A DNA stretch of 64,000 bases from Eretmocerus hayati (GCA_029851415.1 CM056744.1:97435338-97499337); one strand, 5' to 3'; shown: positions 46,501 to 56,977, counted from the stretch's first letter. Notes: generated from the sequence alone by a model not told the origin. Made by a program: numbers and translations.

Positions 46501-47417
46501 TAATGAGTTTATCAGCCATTTTTGATTGATATTTACTTCTATAACGGCGAATCTTATTCCACTCGATGTGTAGGGTGTTGTTTTTTCCACGCTCTTTTCC
46601 TCGTCTGCTATGCACTAAGGCGACTACGATGGCTCTAGGTAGGCACTTATTGTCATCGTTCCTCATAGACATAGAAGTATAGACTGCTGGTCCCGTATAC
46701 TTGCCGTTGTCATCGAAGCATAGACCTTTGCGTGAGAGTGAGTGAGACGGCATGCTCCAAGGCGCACGCTTTTAACACGCGATTCCTATGTTGCTTCTCT
46801 CTCACTCTCATTGGGGAGCCTCGATGTCAACGGCAAAGATATGGGACCGGCAGTCTATACTTCTATGTCTATGTCGTTCCTTACACGTAAGATAGACCTT
46901 TAAAAACGTTTTCGTGTGACAATCGAATTCGGCGTCCTCCTCGCGGTACTCTGACTATTGCTGTATGCAATGTGGTTGGCGTGTCTAGAGTCAACACGGT
47001 ATTACTTTGAATGGCTCGATAAATTATTCCCCACAGATCGTCGAAATAAAAACCTCTAACTTCTCGAAAGGACATCCACAGACTACCACGAGACAGGACT
47101 CGTGCCAAAAAAGATATACCTATATAGTCATCTGCAAAGCACTCCAGAGTAATATAAGTGTGTATATTGCGAATTGCGCTTTCCAGCCATATCATGGCAC
47201 TTACGCTAGAATTGTTCGGTCGCAGTAATTGGAGAGTCACTCGTCTCCCTCTCATTCGGAATCGCCTGTAGAATCTTGTCGTCTCGTCGACGACTGCGAA
47301 ACGTTCTCCTGGAGGCAGGATCTCCAAGAAAGGCTCGTTGACGTTTGGCTCGGCATCTTCGCCTGCTAATAAATTGGCTCTTCCGGGACCAATTTGGAGA
47401 ATCTCATTATCTGTCAA
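43531..47417 (-). pseudogene. Protein-primed DNA polymerase B (Maverick/Polinton type), broken
   Basis: Pieces in order: 47417-46881 (N-terminal), 46662-45866 (zinc-binding region with many CxxC pairs), 45831-43948 and 43947-43531 (core). Exonuclease motifs: FYDYEC, AHFSKGYDGQF and YCRTDVDIL. The insert FHGCYWHGCPKC is typical of Maverick-type enzymes. Polymerase motif A reads DFCSMYP, motif B WGKFGRRNN, and motif C YWDTDSVIW at about 43610. The enzyme would copy a linear genome using a terminal protein primer. Defects are a MITE at 46664-46873, phase changes near 46890 and 45866, and in-frame stops at 43948-43950, 43921-43923 and 43765-43767. The frame ends abruptly after a GDLTDE motif, so the thumb region is missing. 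No Polinton integrase, ATPase, protease or terminal repeats are seen in the window. Confidence 0.9.
46664..46873. mobile_element. 210-bp MITE with 8-bp target-site duplication
   Basis: Terminal inverted repeats CATAGACATAGAAGTATAGA continue for about 65 bases with few mismatches. TCGTTCCT occurs directly on both sides (46656-46663 and 46874-46881). An 8-bp duplication points to the hAT or P superfamily. It splits the polymerase gene and supplies the false Met start (46753) of the downstream frame, which shows the polymerase was there first. Confidence 0.92.
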
Positions 47418-47664
47418 AAATGCGCCAATACTTTCAAAATCTAATATTTTACGAGTGATTTGGTGGAAATTTTATCTCTAACTCAGAATTTTAATGAAGT
47501 TCTTTACTTGTACTCTGGATCAATTGAAAACGTATAAATTTTGTAGAGAAACAATTTTTACAGAATGAAATATCTAAGAGTGAAATTCATTGAAACTACG
47601 ATCCGCGTAATCATTGGAAGGGAAGCATGCAAATGATTGCAAAATTCAGATAAATATCAGACGT
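47418..47664. other. Gap between polymerase remnant and spliced gene
   Basis: AT-rich, no supported feature. It may hold the 3' end signals of the minus-strand gene that ends at 47665, since AATATC and AATTTTATC words only loosely resemble a poly(A) signal. Confidence 0.3.
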
Positions 47665-48978
47665 TTATTCGAGCGCTATGACACTAGCCTCAGAATTTTG
47701 TGAATTATCAATGTTTATGATCACTTCAGTTTCGTCATGACAAAATTGAGGGTCACAGTGATAAACCAACTCACTATTATTGGAAATCAATTTGCATCCG
47801 GGGCTCTCGCTGGGGCTGGAAATCAATACATCTGAGCTACACCCTGGAGCATCGCCATTATTTGGCGCCAATGCCGGAGGATTGGGATTGTGATGCTGAA
47901 TTTGGCGATTCTCGGCATCTTCACAGCCTTGTTCAAGTTTTTTGAACTTAGTTACATCGATAGGTTGACTTAATTTCGCATCACTGATTATTTTTGGAGC
48001 TGGGCAGAACGCTCGTGATGGACCAGCTTGAGCAGCTTCCATTTCTGGATTTTCGAAAATATCGGGTTGCGAGTTGGGTATAATATCGTCTGATACGTCG
48101 CTATATGGCGACTCTGGAAAACGATATAACTACGTTAGATGAGCCATATCTAGGTCTCATAAATCATAACAAGATAAAATGCTTACCGGGGATTATGCGC
48201 TCGTATGATATTTCATCTCCGGATTGCTCGGTGTCGCTCTTTTTGACTCCTTCAGATTCGACTTCGACCAACAACTGAGAACCATTTGAAAATTCGAGAA
48301 TCAATAGTAAATATCACTGTGTTCTCCCCGCGTGCGTGTGCGTGTATGCGTGTGCGTGTATGCTCACGTGAGCGCGCGTGAAAATGAATCGTGTGCATCG
48401 AAATAGCTAAATAATACACTCACCCATATCGTGTTCAGATATAGCACGCTCGGCAAGAAGGGTATCGGCACACGGTCCTTGTACCGCTGCAATAGTAGCC
48501 TCTGATTCAGCATGATCAAGACTGTCGTGAGCTTTACCTTGCTCGCAAGCTTCACCTTGTTCAGCTGTAGCAGCGCAAGCACACAGGCTATCGTCTTCTT
48601 TCATTTCTGGACACCCATAAAATCGCTCGTTAGATCAGGACTATTGATTCAAACCATGGGCCTATAAACATTGTACTTACGTTCAAGTGCTTTGGTTATC
48701 CGAGACGCTATTAGCGACCCTGCCATACCGCATGATATCACGACGTCTTGAACGACACATAAGCACTCACTATAGTCAAAAATCCCTTTTTTCAAGGCCT
48801 TGTCGAGTTCCCAGATGGGAAGATCTTCGATTAGATGTCTCAATTTACTGCGAAGCACGTGTTCAGGAAAAAGTTTTAGCTCGTTGCCATCACTCTGCGC
48901 TCTCCTTCTATACCGGATCATGCATCATTTTAAGATTTCTGTCACAAGCACGATACACTTGATCAGCTGGGCCTTCAT
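47665..48978 (-). CDS. Spliced orphan gene, minus member of a divergent pair
   Basis: Four exon blocks on the minus strand: about 48978 or 48921 to 48681, 48606-48424, 48274-48191, and 48112-47665, each bordered by GT-AG. The first block carries LRSKLRHLIEDLP, which matches LRRKLRNYITHLP of the plus-strand gene at 49364. Upstream, MKAQLIKCI matches MKSVLIQCI of the same neighbour, but a TGA at codon 18 separates it, so either translation starts at 48921 or the copy carries a nonsense mutation. The later blocks are acidic, Ser- and Glu-rich and probably disordered. Blocks 3 and 4 join in phase; blocks 2 and 3 do not, so an exon is missing from my model or there is a frameshift. No family recognised. 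Confidence 0.5.
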
Positions 48979-49363
48979 TTTATTATTTAGCACGAGCGAT
49001 GTATACTCTTTCGATCGGTAAGTCAAACTGCAGAAGCAATGAGACTCAAAGTGTGAATCGCACAGGATAGTTTCGGCTACTTAAATTTTGCGTCAAGCGG
49101 CCGGCTAGAATCAGCACTTTTGATGGCCTGACATTCGCTCCGCTATGCATGTATGCTTCCTTTTTATGTTAACGTCGAGCAAACACTAAACATCAGCATT
49201 TTTGACGCACCAAGTTTTGCGCAGGGATGCATCGTATGTTTCCAAAAACTTGGAATCCAGAGCGCATCAAATATTAGTGCTTCGCTACCATTTGCAGCTA
49301 CTCGAACATAAAGGAGAGTCAGTCTCAAAGTTTCCGTGTGAAAATAAAATCATCTCGGAAATA

Positions 49364-50470
49364 ATGAAGTCGGTACTCATACAGTGTATCTTGCGTCTTC
49401 ACGCACTGTTACAAGGAACTGTGCTAAAGTATAGCAGCATCACATTACATGAATCACAGCTATCCAGTCTCGAAGTGATAACTCTGAGAAGAAAGCTGCG
49501 GAATTATATAACACACCTGCCAATGGATCAACTCTGCATATCAAATATGCGTAATATTTTCTGCAAGTTATATACCATGGAAATACTGGTGGATGTATTG
49601 TGTGAGTTTAGTTTGGATCGGAAGCCGATGTGTGCGGAGATTATGAGTGAATGGCGATGTAAGTATGGTGAAATTTGAGATCATTACCATTCCATCTATT
49701 AGTATGTTTAAAAATATATTATTCATCCTCAGCTATGGACAAAGCCAGAAAAGAAGAGCGAGAGCGAATTCGAATGGAAGATTCAATTACTCAGAGTTTG
49801 GCCCCAAGTTTAGATCTTGCAGGTATGGAGTTCAAATTAAAATTTATTTCATGGTTGGATCCAGCATGAGGCATTGAATAATCAAATATTATTTCCAGTG
49901 CTCAAGCGTCTGAGGAAAGGGTCGCATAGAAACCCGTGCAATGACCCTCAATGCCACGGCTATCCGTTGTATAAGCGGACACTAGCAGGGAGGGCTATGA
50001 ATGAGCTACTTCGCCGACTATTATATGCCCAATTAGAAAACAGTCGTGACGAATACGCTAGATTCAGAGCGACCTTCGAAGTGCTACGGAAAAGGATGAT
50101 CATACCCCTCGATGACCATCACGTGGTATTATTGCTTGTTCCTCAATATAAGGTATGTTTGAATTGTACTTATACGGAATCGCGACGTAATTTCGGGAAA
50201 AAATTCTTACCAACGGAGGTTCCATGTAGTGTTGATTGTCAAAACAGACAATTGGTAAAACTACCTTCTGATAGATTTGACGATTTACCAGATGTCTATC
50301 AGATCAAGGCTTCATTCACTGAATTAATAGACATTATAGAGATGAATAATGTTTTAAAATTACGACTTACAACTTTCCGTCCTAGTTTAAGGAGAGACCA
50401 ATTTTATGAGAATGAAATTATATGCAACCATCAAAAATATAAAGACCAATGGGAATCATGGGTTGAATAA
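49364..50470 (+). CDS. Spliced orphan gene, plus member of a divergent pair
   Basis: Three exons (49364-49658, 49733-49822, 49899-50470) join in phase to 318 residues. The start MKSVLIQC is chosen because the neighbouring minus gene begins with the related MKAQLIKC; the open frame extends further to 49202. The N-terminal helical domain (about 1-98) is shared with that neighbour. A charged coil (KARKEERERIRMED) follows. A C-terminal domain has Cys pairs NPCNDPQC and CLNC plus CSVDC, which may bind zinc. There is no signal peptide or membrane segment. Sequence just after its stop is duplicated at 56835-57524. I do not recognise the family; it may be lineage-specific. Confidence 0.65.
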
Positions 50471-51115
50471 TGTACAAATAATCATCTACCGAGGGAAAAA
50501 TCTTAAGAGATAATGTGATAGGAAAATGAAAATGATCGTGCGATTGTAAAGGATGAATTTATATTTATCGATATATTTGATTGAGTCCTGTGTTGCACGA
50601 GAAAAATAAAATGCACACAGATGAATAAATTGGAGAAAATAAAACGATATTCTTCATTCAAACTGATCACCTTCATCCACCATATTCCAAGTTTTTCAAC
50701 ATCAAATATTCATCAAATGAGCAAAAACTATCATCTCAGAATTTAATTTGAATCGAAACATTTTAAAATTATTTTCAACGAATGGTCATCAGCATATTAT
50801 TCATCGTTCCTCGAATACACAGTTAGATGCATATAAATTTCTAGTATAAAATGCTTACGCATCATTCAGATGCATTCGTGAATACCCGCTATAGAGCAAA
50901 TGATAGCGCGAGTATTACGAGTAAAACATATGATAGTGTAATACTATGAGCGATTACGCGCACACACTCATATACGGATCACACATATAGCTATCCCCAC
51001 CATATACGCGAGAGCCACCGAAATTCAAGCACCAGGCAGAGGCTATAGCGCAAGGTGACAAAAGAGTGGGGAAGAGTGGGGGTGGCTGTATGCCCATAGT
51101 GAGAGGTATCTACTG
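50471..51115. repeat. Segmental duplication, copy 1
   Basis: Shares with 56835-57524 a long run of landmarks: CCGAGGGAAAAATC, GAGTCCTGTGTTGCA, AAATGCACACAGATGAATAAATT, the AACATTTTAAAATTA block and ATGCCCATAGTGAGAGGTATCTACT. The copy includes the 3' end of the mucin-like gene on the minus strand. Similarity stops at about 51115, where the repeat-coding part starts. Confidence 0.85.
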
Positions 51116-52006
51116 ACGCGTTAGCGAGCTCGGTGACCGGTACGACGCTCGTAGTCGTTGGCGTTTCTGTCGACACGTTAACGGACACCTCGCTCAGTAC
51201 TATTTCGGTCGTAGGCGTTTCTGTGGACGCGCCAGCGAACGCGGTGATCTGTACGCTCGTAGTCGTAGGCGTTTCTGTCGACACGTTAGCGAACGTCTCG
51301 CTCGGTACGATTTCAGTTGTAGAGATCTCGTCAGACCAGTTAGCGAACGCGGTGACCGGTACGCTCGTAGTCGTTGGCGTTTCTGTTGACACGTTAGCGG
51401 ACGCCTCGCTCGTCGTCGTAGGCGTTCCTGTGGACGCGTTAGCGAACGCCTCGCTTGGTACGATTTCGATCGTAGGTGTTTCTGTCGTCGTCGTCATCGT
51501 CATGTTAGCGAACGTTGTGCTGGGTACAAGCTCGGTCGTGGTAGACGATGCTCCTGTTGAATAATCTTCAGTATTTTCGACCGCGCGCTCCGTCATCGAC
51601 GATGTTTCGGTCGCGTTCGTCGAGTTTTCGGCGAATTGTGGACTCGGCGTTGTTTGCGTGTCTTTGACGCTCGTGTAGGAGTCTGAAAAAAAGATCATTG
51701 ATATACGTGTATGTTTCTATCGTGTATTGTTACGAACTCGCGCGATCATCACTCACCTGTTACCGCACGCTCCTTCACGATCGTTACTCCCTGTAAATTA
51801 CTCTGTGAGGATGTCTCGTTGTGAGTTTTCCGGGTCGTTTTTGTGTTTTGAGTTAGTTTTCCTTCTTGTGTGTAAGTTTGTGTGTGTGTGTTTTCTTTTC
51901 TAGCCGGATCAAGCAGTGCGAGTTGCCGTCGGGGCCGATCTGCCCGGGGGTTTGCCCGGCCGCCCACTACGCGCCTCCCATACCCTAGGATCGGCTGTGG
52001 GACCAT
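50991..52006 (-). CDS. Mucin-like Thr/Ser-rich protein with repeat array
   Basis: The last exon (51682-50991) is preceded by TTTTTTCAG and joins in phase to an upstream exon that ends at a GTGAGT donor (51757). The product is a series of about 19-residue units, for example ETPTTTSVPVTAFANVST, dense in Thr, Ser and Pro with N-glycosylation sites (NVST, NAST, NMT). Such sequences are heavily O-glycosylated, secreted or surface proteins. The C-terminus changes to a hydrophobic, basic tail (LRYSLCLVLEFRWLSR) that could be a membrane or GPI-type signal or simply out-of-frame sequence. The N-terminal exon with a signal peptide is not identified; the frame upstream of 51757 is basic and may not be its true exon. 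Confidence 0.5.
51130..51530. repeat. Coding minisatellite
   Basis: About seven imperfect units of roughly 57-60 bp, each with GTCGTAGGCGTTTCTGT and a variant of ACGTTAGCGAACG. The units keep the reading frame of the mucin-like gene, so array length can vary without breaking it. Confidence 0.8.
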
Positions 52007-52470
52007 CGGCGACCCTGTCCGGGTCGCCTATCATGATGACCGATCTTCCGATGGGATGGACGAGGAGGTCCCATGTCCCAGGTGTCACCAGGTTCGTATT
52101 TTCTTGTATTTTCATCTCTTCTTCATTTCTCTTTCTCTTCTCCATTTTTCTTTCTCTTATTTCTCCAGCCGAGCCGTATGATTGTGGTCTTGGTTGGCCG
52201 CGGTGTCGACCGCGTGCGGTCCCGTCGCAGTGACCCGCACTACCTGGATCTGGACCAGGGTTGTGACTCCTTCCCGTTGGAGTGTGCCCGTTGTGGCCCT
52301 GTAAGTGTTATTATATGGTCTATCTTGATTTTTTCACCTCGTGTGCTTCAACTCTTATTTCCGTTCTTTACCTAGGTTGGGTGGAGATACTATTTTGTTC
52401 TCCCCCTCTCGCGCCTCACGTATTGGCACGAGGCCGGGTTGGAGTTCCGCAACACCGAGTACGTTCCTCC
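51904..52470 (+). other. Candidate plus-strand exons with Cys pairs
   Basis: A strong acceptor (TTTTCTTTTCTAG before 51904) opens a block that ends in VPCPRCHQ before GTTCGT (52092). A second block, near 52168-52300, ends in ECARCG before GTAAGT. A third follows a CCTAG acceptor near 52376. Frames can be chosen so that the Cys pairs look like zinc ribbons. The first block lies opposite the presumed upstream exon of the mucin-like gene, so at most one of the two is right there. No family recognised. Confidence 0.25.
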
Positions 52471-52875
52471 TTAATTTCTCTTTCTTCTTTTGTAGTCTCT
52501 GGCTGTAAGTGAATATTCAATGAAGTTGTGTCCCGTTTCTACGTTTGTGTTGTGATCTGTTGTAGAGTTACCCTCCTTCGTGGAAAGCCATACATTTTCC
52601 AGTCATTGAAATTTTTTCTGCATCTTGTGTTGCTGTGAATGTTCAAATTTTTCATTAATTTTCGCCAAATTTCTTCGATCAAATTGAATTGTGTACATCT
52701 TTACTTTCTCTATTTATATACATATCTGCTTTTATATATACATATATATATTGGACTTCTACATTTTCGTTCCATATTTTGTGCCTTCCGCACTTGTACA
52801 TTTCGCGTACTTCTTTCATATTTCCCGGTCATTCACATATTCCTCTCATATATATATTTATGACTATATATATTA

Positions 52876-54007
52876 GGGTGGGCCGAAAAACAACTTTTCT
52901 TCGATATCGATACGCTTGGGGTCGGAAAAGTTGGGTTTCAACTAGTACATGTGGAAATTTCTTCGCTGGGCGCTGGGAAACCACATCTTCAGTTGCAGCA
53001 AGAGCCGTGAAGGTTTTTTCCAAATCAACACAGGTTTAAATGGGAAAGTACCTTTTTTGCTCATTTTTTCTTCACTATTTAGCACGTATTTCTGACGCAT
53101 CTTGACATTTTCCGACGTAACTTAGCTTATTTTGAAGCTTGTTCCAAAACCTACAAAATGAGCTGAAGTACGTCCAATTTCGACTAATCTAAGCCAATCT
53201 ATCTCAACTTTCCCAAGGAGTAATCATTATTAAAAATCCCAAAAATAGGGCGATTCTCCCTTCAAACTTTGCTTGTATTTCTGGTGCATCTGAACATTTT
53301 TTAACGTACTTTAGCTCATTTTAAAGCTTGTTCCAAAACCTACGAAATGAGCTGAATTATGTCTGATTTCGACTAACCCGAGCCAATCTATCTCAAATTT
53401 TCCATTTCGAGTTTTGAAAGGAGTGAGGCGGGAAGGGGAAGTCGCTTATTTTCGGATTTTTCAAAACTAATCACTATATAGAGAAATTGAGATAGATTAG
53501 CTCGGGTTAGTCGAAATCGGACGTACCTTAGCTCATTTTGTAGGTTTCAGAACAAGCTTCAAAATGAGCTAAGGTACGTTCAAAAATGTTCAGATGCACC
53601 GGAAATACAAGCAAAGTTTGAAAGGAGAATCGCCCTATTTTTGGGATTTTTAATAATGATCACTTCTTGGGAAAGTTGAGATAGATTGGCTTGGATTAGT
53701 CGAAATTGGACGTACTCTAGCTCATTTTGTAGGTTTTGAAACAAGCTTCAAAATGAGCTAAGTTACGTCGGAAAATGTCAAGATGCGTCAGAAATACGTG
53801 CTAAATAGTAAAGAAAAAAATGAGCAAAAAAGGTACTTTCCCATTTGAACCTGTGTTAATTTGGAAAAAACCTTCACGGCTCTTGCTGCAACTGAAAATG
53901 TGGTTTCCCAGCGCCCAGCGAAGAAATTTCCTTATGTACTAGTTGAAACCCAACTTTTCCGACCCCAAGCGTATCGATATCGAAGAAAAGTTGTTTTTCG
54001 GCCCACC

Positions 54008-54008
<1 letters not shown>
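52876..54008. mobile_element. 1.13-kb giant palindrome with GGGTGGGCCGAAAAACAAC ends
   Basis: Starts GGGTGGGCCGAAAAACAAC and ends with its exact complement. The two arms of about 530 bases mirror each other along their whole length, and the loop lies near 53400-53480. TA flanks both ends, which fits a TA target although the flank is itself TA-rich. Each arm also contains two tandem units of about 190 bases with TTAGCTCATTTT and CAATCTATCTCAA. There is no transposase, so this is a non-autonomous foldback element. Arms are nearly identical, so the event or its correction is recent. Confidence 0.9.
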
Positions 54009-54047
<39 letters not shown>

Positions 54048-55101
54048 CACTTGCACTTACCGAATTGCTGAAGTACGAGTTGGCCGCTGCAGATTTTCCT
54101 GTTCTGTGGCTGTTCCATGTAAGTATTATGTACTCCATGGGTGGTTGGGGGGTGGTTGATGGGGGAGTGGGGTGGTATGGGGTGTTTTGGGTTGTTTGGG
54201 ATTTTGTTCCGTAAGAAATGGTATTATAGACTTTTTTTGATGATTTTTGGTGTGTATGGGCTTCGTTGGCGGATTTCTGGATTGGGGGGACTTGGGGGGG
54301 GGGGGGGGGGGGTTGGAGCACTTTTCTTCTTGACTACTGCTCATTGGAATCGTGTGACGGCAGGTTCGGGGATGTGTACTAAGTTGTCGGGGGTGGTTTT
54401 GGATGGGTGGGGGTGGTGGGGGGTTGGGGTAGCTTCGTGAATAATGACTTTTGAAAAATTCTTTTCCTGTTATATAGCTCTAACGTTCTCATGTTAGTAT
54501 ATAATTTTTCCGATTTTTCCGACCCATAGGGGGCCCAGGGGCGGGATGGAACTGGTATGTGGGGCAAGATGGAACGGTGGGTGGGGTAATATGGAACACT
54601 TTTGATACGTGAAAATCGTCTCTTCTTCCGTGTTTTGATCGTGTGAGCTGTAAATGAGCTCCCTTGTGCTAATTCGAATAATTTTCTGAGCTTTCATAAT
54701 GATTACGTGGATCTAACGCTCTTTCTTGCTTCCATTTTTTTATGTGCTGTTGATTTTGCTCATATATATTGTTTGCCACTCGTACCTCGTAACGTCTATC
54801 GTAATTCACTATCTCGATGTAAAATTGGTCATCTGAAATTTTCGCGGCTCACGTGGTCTTTATATTTTGCAAAATTATTGGTCATCTGCAAATTTTCGCG
54901 ATTCGCGTGTGAGGACCGGGAAAATTTTCACTCACTTTTCTCCTATAGGTATCGTTATTATTTTCGTAAAATTTTCCCGTGACTCACGTGTGAGGGCCGG
55001 GAAGATTTCATGACTTTTACTTCCTATGTTACCTCTAAATTTATGTTCTCTACCTGAATACTTAATTATTATTTTTATGCTATTTCTTACTTGCTAGTCT
55101 T
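54009..55101. other. Low-complexity and element-derived DNA
   Basis: A TA microsatellite runs at 54009-54041. A run of 19 G lies at 54294-54312 inside a G- and T-rich stretch (54140-54440) that shows as Pro-rich frames on the opposite strand. Beyond 54480 the sequence is AT-rich. This is probably the 3' part of the deleted gypsy element that reads from 56708 leftwards, but no 3' LTR is visible. Confidence 0.45.
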
Positions 55102-55989
55102 CTATTTCTTGACAATCCCTTGCTCTTCCAACATCTTCAGCTCGATTTCCTGCTTGGCTCTTGTGACCTCGTTTGGTCTATGGCGTCTGGGGTTGGTTGT
55201 CGTTGCGTGTGATGCTGCCATTGCACCCAGCGCTTGCATTGCCTGTGTTGGTGTTATGTTTTCTTGTTTTCCTTCTGGATTCTCTTCGATTTGACTTGCG
55301 CATAGTATAAATAATATTATTCGATAAATTATTGGCATGATACTATTAGTCGAGAATAATTTCCATGTAATAAATGTTAGTCCTAATCCTCCTATTATTG
55401 CGGCTCCTGCTATGGGCAATTTGTTTTCAATTGTTTCAATTTTTCCTGCTATTGCTTTGTATTTTCCGATGTTTCTAGCTTTATCTATTATTTCTGTTAA
55501 TTATTTCCGTTTGCTCGGTCTACACGATTCCGTTCGACTTTGTGTGTGTCTTTCTGGGGTCTGATCGCGTTCCGGGATAATGTTCCGTGGCGGTATGGGG
55601 CTATTTGCTCTGCTACCGTTTCGGAGTATTTGGAACATTCCATCTATCTGTGACTGGAGATTTTCATTGGTATCTCGAACGTATTGGAACATTGCTTTCA
55701 ACGTATCACTAAAACTGTGTCCCGAATAATTTGACCGCGGACTTGCTTGTTCTTCCCTGGGTGTGTTAGTGTCGTGTGCTTGTTCGTGTGATAGTAATTC
55801 TTGTATCTCTGTATCGTCAAATTCTGTTCGAAGGTTTTCGGACTCTATGTCACTCAGTTCATTGTTCACAGGCAATAAGTCTTCGGGGTTCTCTTCCGTC
55901 CTCACGTCTCTCGTTGAATCTCTACTATTTCTTCTGCGTGAGTCCGTTGCAGATTTTGATTTAACGAATGCTTTTACTTTTCCAAACAT
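55102..55989 (-). pseudogene. Internally deleted gypsy element: gag start joined to env end
   Basis: The frame 55989-55501 begins MFGKVKAFVKSKS, like the start of the gag at 23713 (IFGKSKSK), and contains an acidic, Ser-rich region with a helical SDTLKAMFQYV motif. Directly after its stop, 55500-55102 on the same strand encodes the end of an env. That part has ARNIGKYKAIAG, matching ARDLSKYKAV in the intact element, then a membrane segment (AAIIGGLGLTFITW) and a hydrophilic tail. Everything between (zinc knuckles, protease, reverse transcriptase, integrase, env ectodomain) is missing. The 5' LTR is copy d. Confidence 0.75.
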
Positions 55990-56385
55990 TTTTCAAGAGA
56001 CTTGGGGACTTGGAAGAGAGAAATTTGATAGTGAGACCTATTAGATTAGACTTACTGCGACGCAGCTCGGAGGGCGATGGTGATAGCGATGATCACTGCG
56101 TACATTCCCTCCTGGGATTTTCGTTCTGCGTAGATACTCGTTGGATGCTACGGTGCGTCGCCCTGATGCTGGCGGGTGGGATACGCTGCCTGGATGTTGT
56201 GCGGCTGCTAGTCTTCACCTGATGTTGATAGGTGGCTGGTTGGTCCATTCTTTACTTGTATCCCACGACGTCCGTAGCGATGTTGAATTGCAGCTCTTGC
56301 ATCGCATAATTCACTCGCCCGAGTCTACTCACGGATGTTTTCGCGAGAAAAAAATTGTTTCTAAGTCGTACACACCTAGCACCAC
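55990..56385 (-). other. Leader and primer-binding site of the deleted element
   Basis: Next to LTR copy d, on the minus strand, TGGTGCTAGGTGTG at about 56384-56371 is the primer-binding site. The leader down to 55990 is non-coding, as expected between LTR and gag. Confidence 0.7.
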
Positions 56386-56708
56386 TGTTACGTGGGGTGT
56401 CGGCGACAAAGAAAGACTCAGATATATATGTATGTATATATAGATATATATATATATATATTGAAATGAGGTGAACTACAGATATGCTGTGTATTTGATG
56501 TAAACAGTGGATGAGCGGTCTGACGCGGTGCGCGCGAGTCGAGGATTATATATCCTCGGCTCGATGCGCGTCGTGTACAGACACAAAGTGCAAAGTTCGG
56601 CAAAACATGATCGCGCGATGTATTCCTTCAGGTGTGCATCGGCGATCGGTTTTGCAGAACCGACGACAGGGTGATTGCTTAATGAGAGCAATCACCTATG
56701 TCGTCACA
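56386..56708 (-). repeat. LTR, family 2 (copy d)
   Basis: On the minus strand it starts TGTGACGACATAGGTGATTG and ends CACCCCACGTAACA, with a TA microsatellite in the middle (about 56421-56461). It inserted into the beginning of the duplicated gene segment that follows at 56709. Its sequence is closest to copy e, so these two may be the youngest of the family. Confidence 0.9.
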
Positions 56709-56977
56709 GTTTCAAGGAAGTAACTTTTGATAATTTGATGGGACTTTGTGAATTGATAGACTCTAGGCTTGAAAAATTGGCTAAATTGGAGGAATATTTG
56801 GGCGAGTGTAGAAATATATTATCACATATTGTGAAAAATAATAATGTACCGAGGGAAAAATCGGATATGAGAGATAATGTAATAGAAGAAATGAAAAATG
56901 ATCATGCGATTGTAATGAACGAATTTATATTTAACGATGTATTCGATGAATTATTCACCTTCATTGAATTCGATTGA
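56709..56977 (+). pseudogene. Truncated gene segment, paralogous to the 50.4-kb locus
   Basis: After the LTR edge, the frame reads about 88 residues of charged helix (KLAKLEEYLGECRNIL, then REKSDMRDNVIEEM) to a stop at 56977. The DNA from about 56835 matches the sequence just after the stop of the gene at 49364-50470. In this copy the frame remains open where the other copy has stops. The 5' part is replaced by LTR copy d. The annotated Met of the open frame lies inside the LTR and is not the native start. Confidence 0.5.

Noticed and set aside
46664..46753. Met start of the polymerase zinc-region frame at 46753
   Set aside because: The first 30 codons lie inside the 210-bp MITE and are not polymerase sequence.
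48323..48362. GTGCGTGTATGCGTGTGCG run as a regulatory Z-DNA element or CRISPR-like array
   Set aside because: It is a plain GT-rich microsatellite in an intron with no unique spacers.
52639..53039. Hydrophobic plus-strand frames of 60-116 codons resembling membrane proteins
   Set aside because: They translate TA-rich low-complexity DNA and the end of the palindromic element.
54126..54344. Pro-rich minus frame as a structural protein
   Set aside because: It is the complement of a G-rich simple-sequence tract with a 19-base G run.
56675..56708. Met start of the 100-codon frame at 56675
   Set aside because: The first dozen codons are LTR copy d read on its non-coding strand; the native start was replaced by the LTR.
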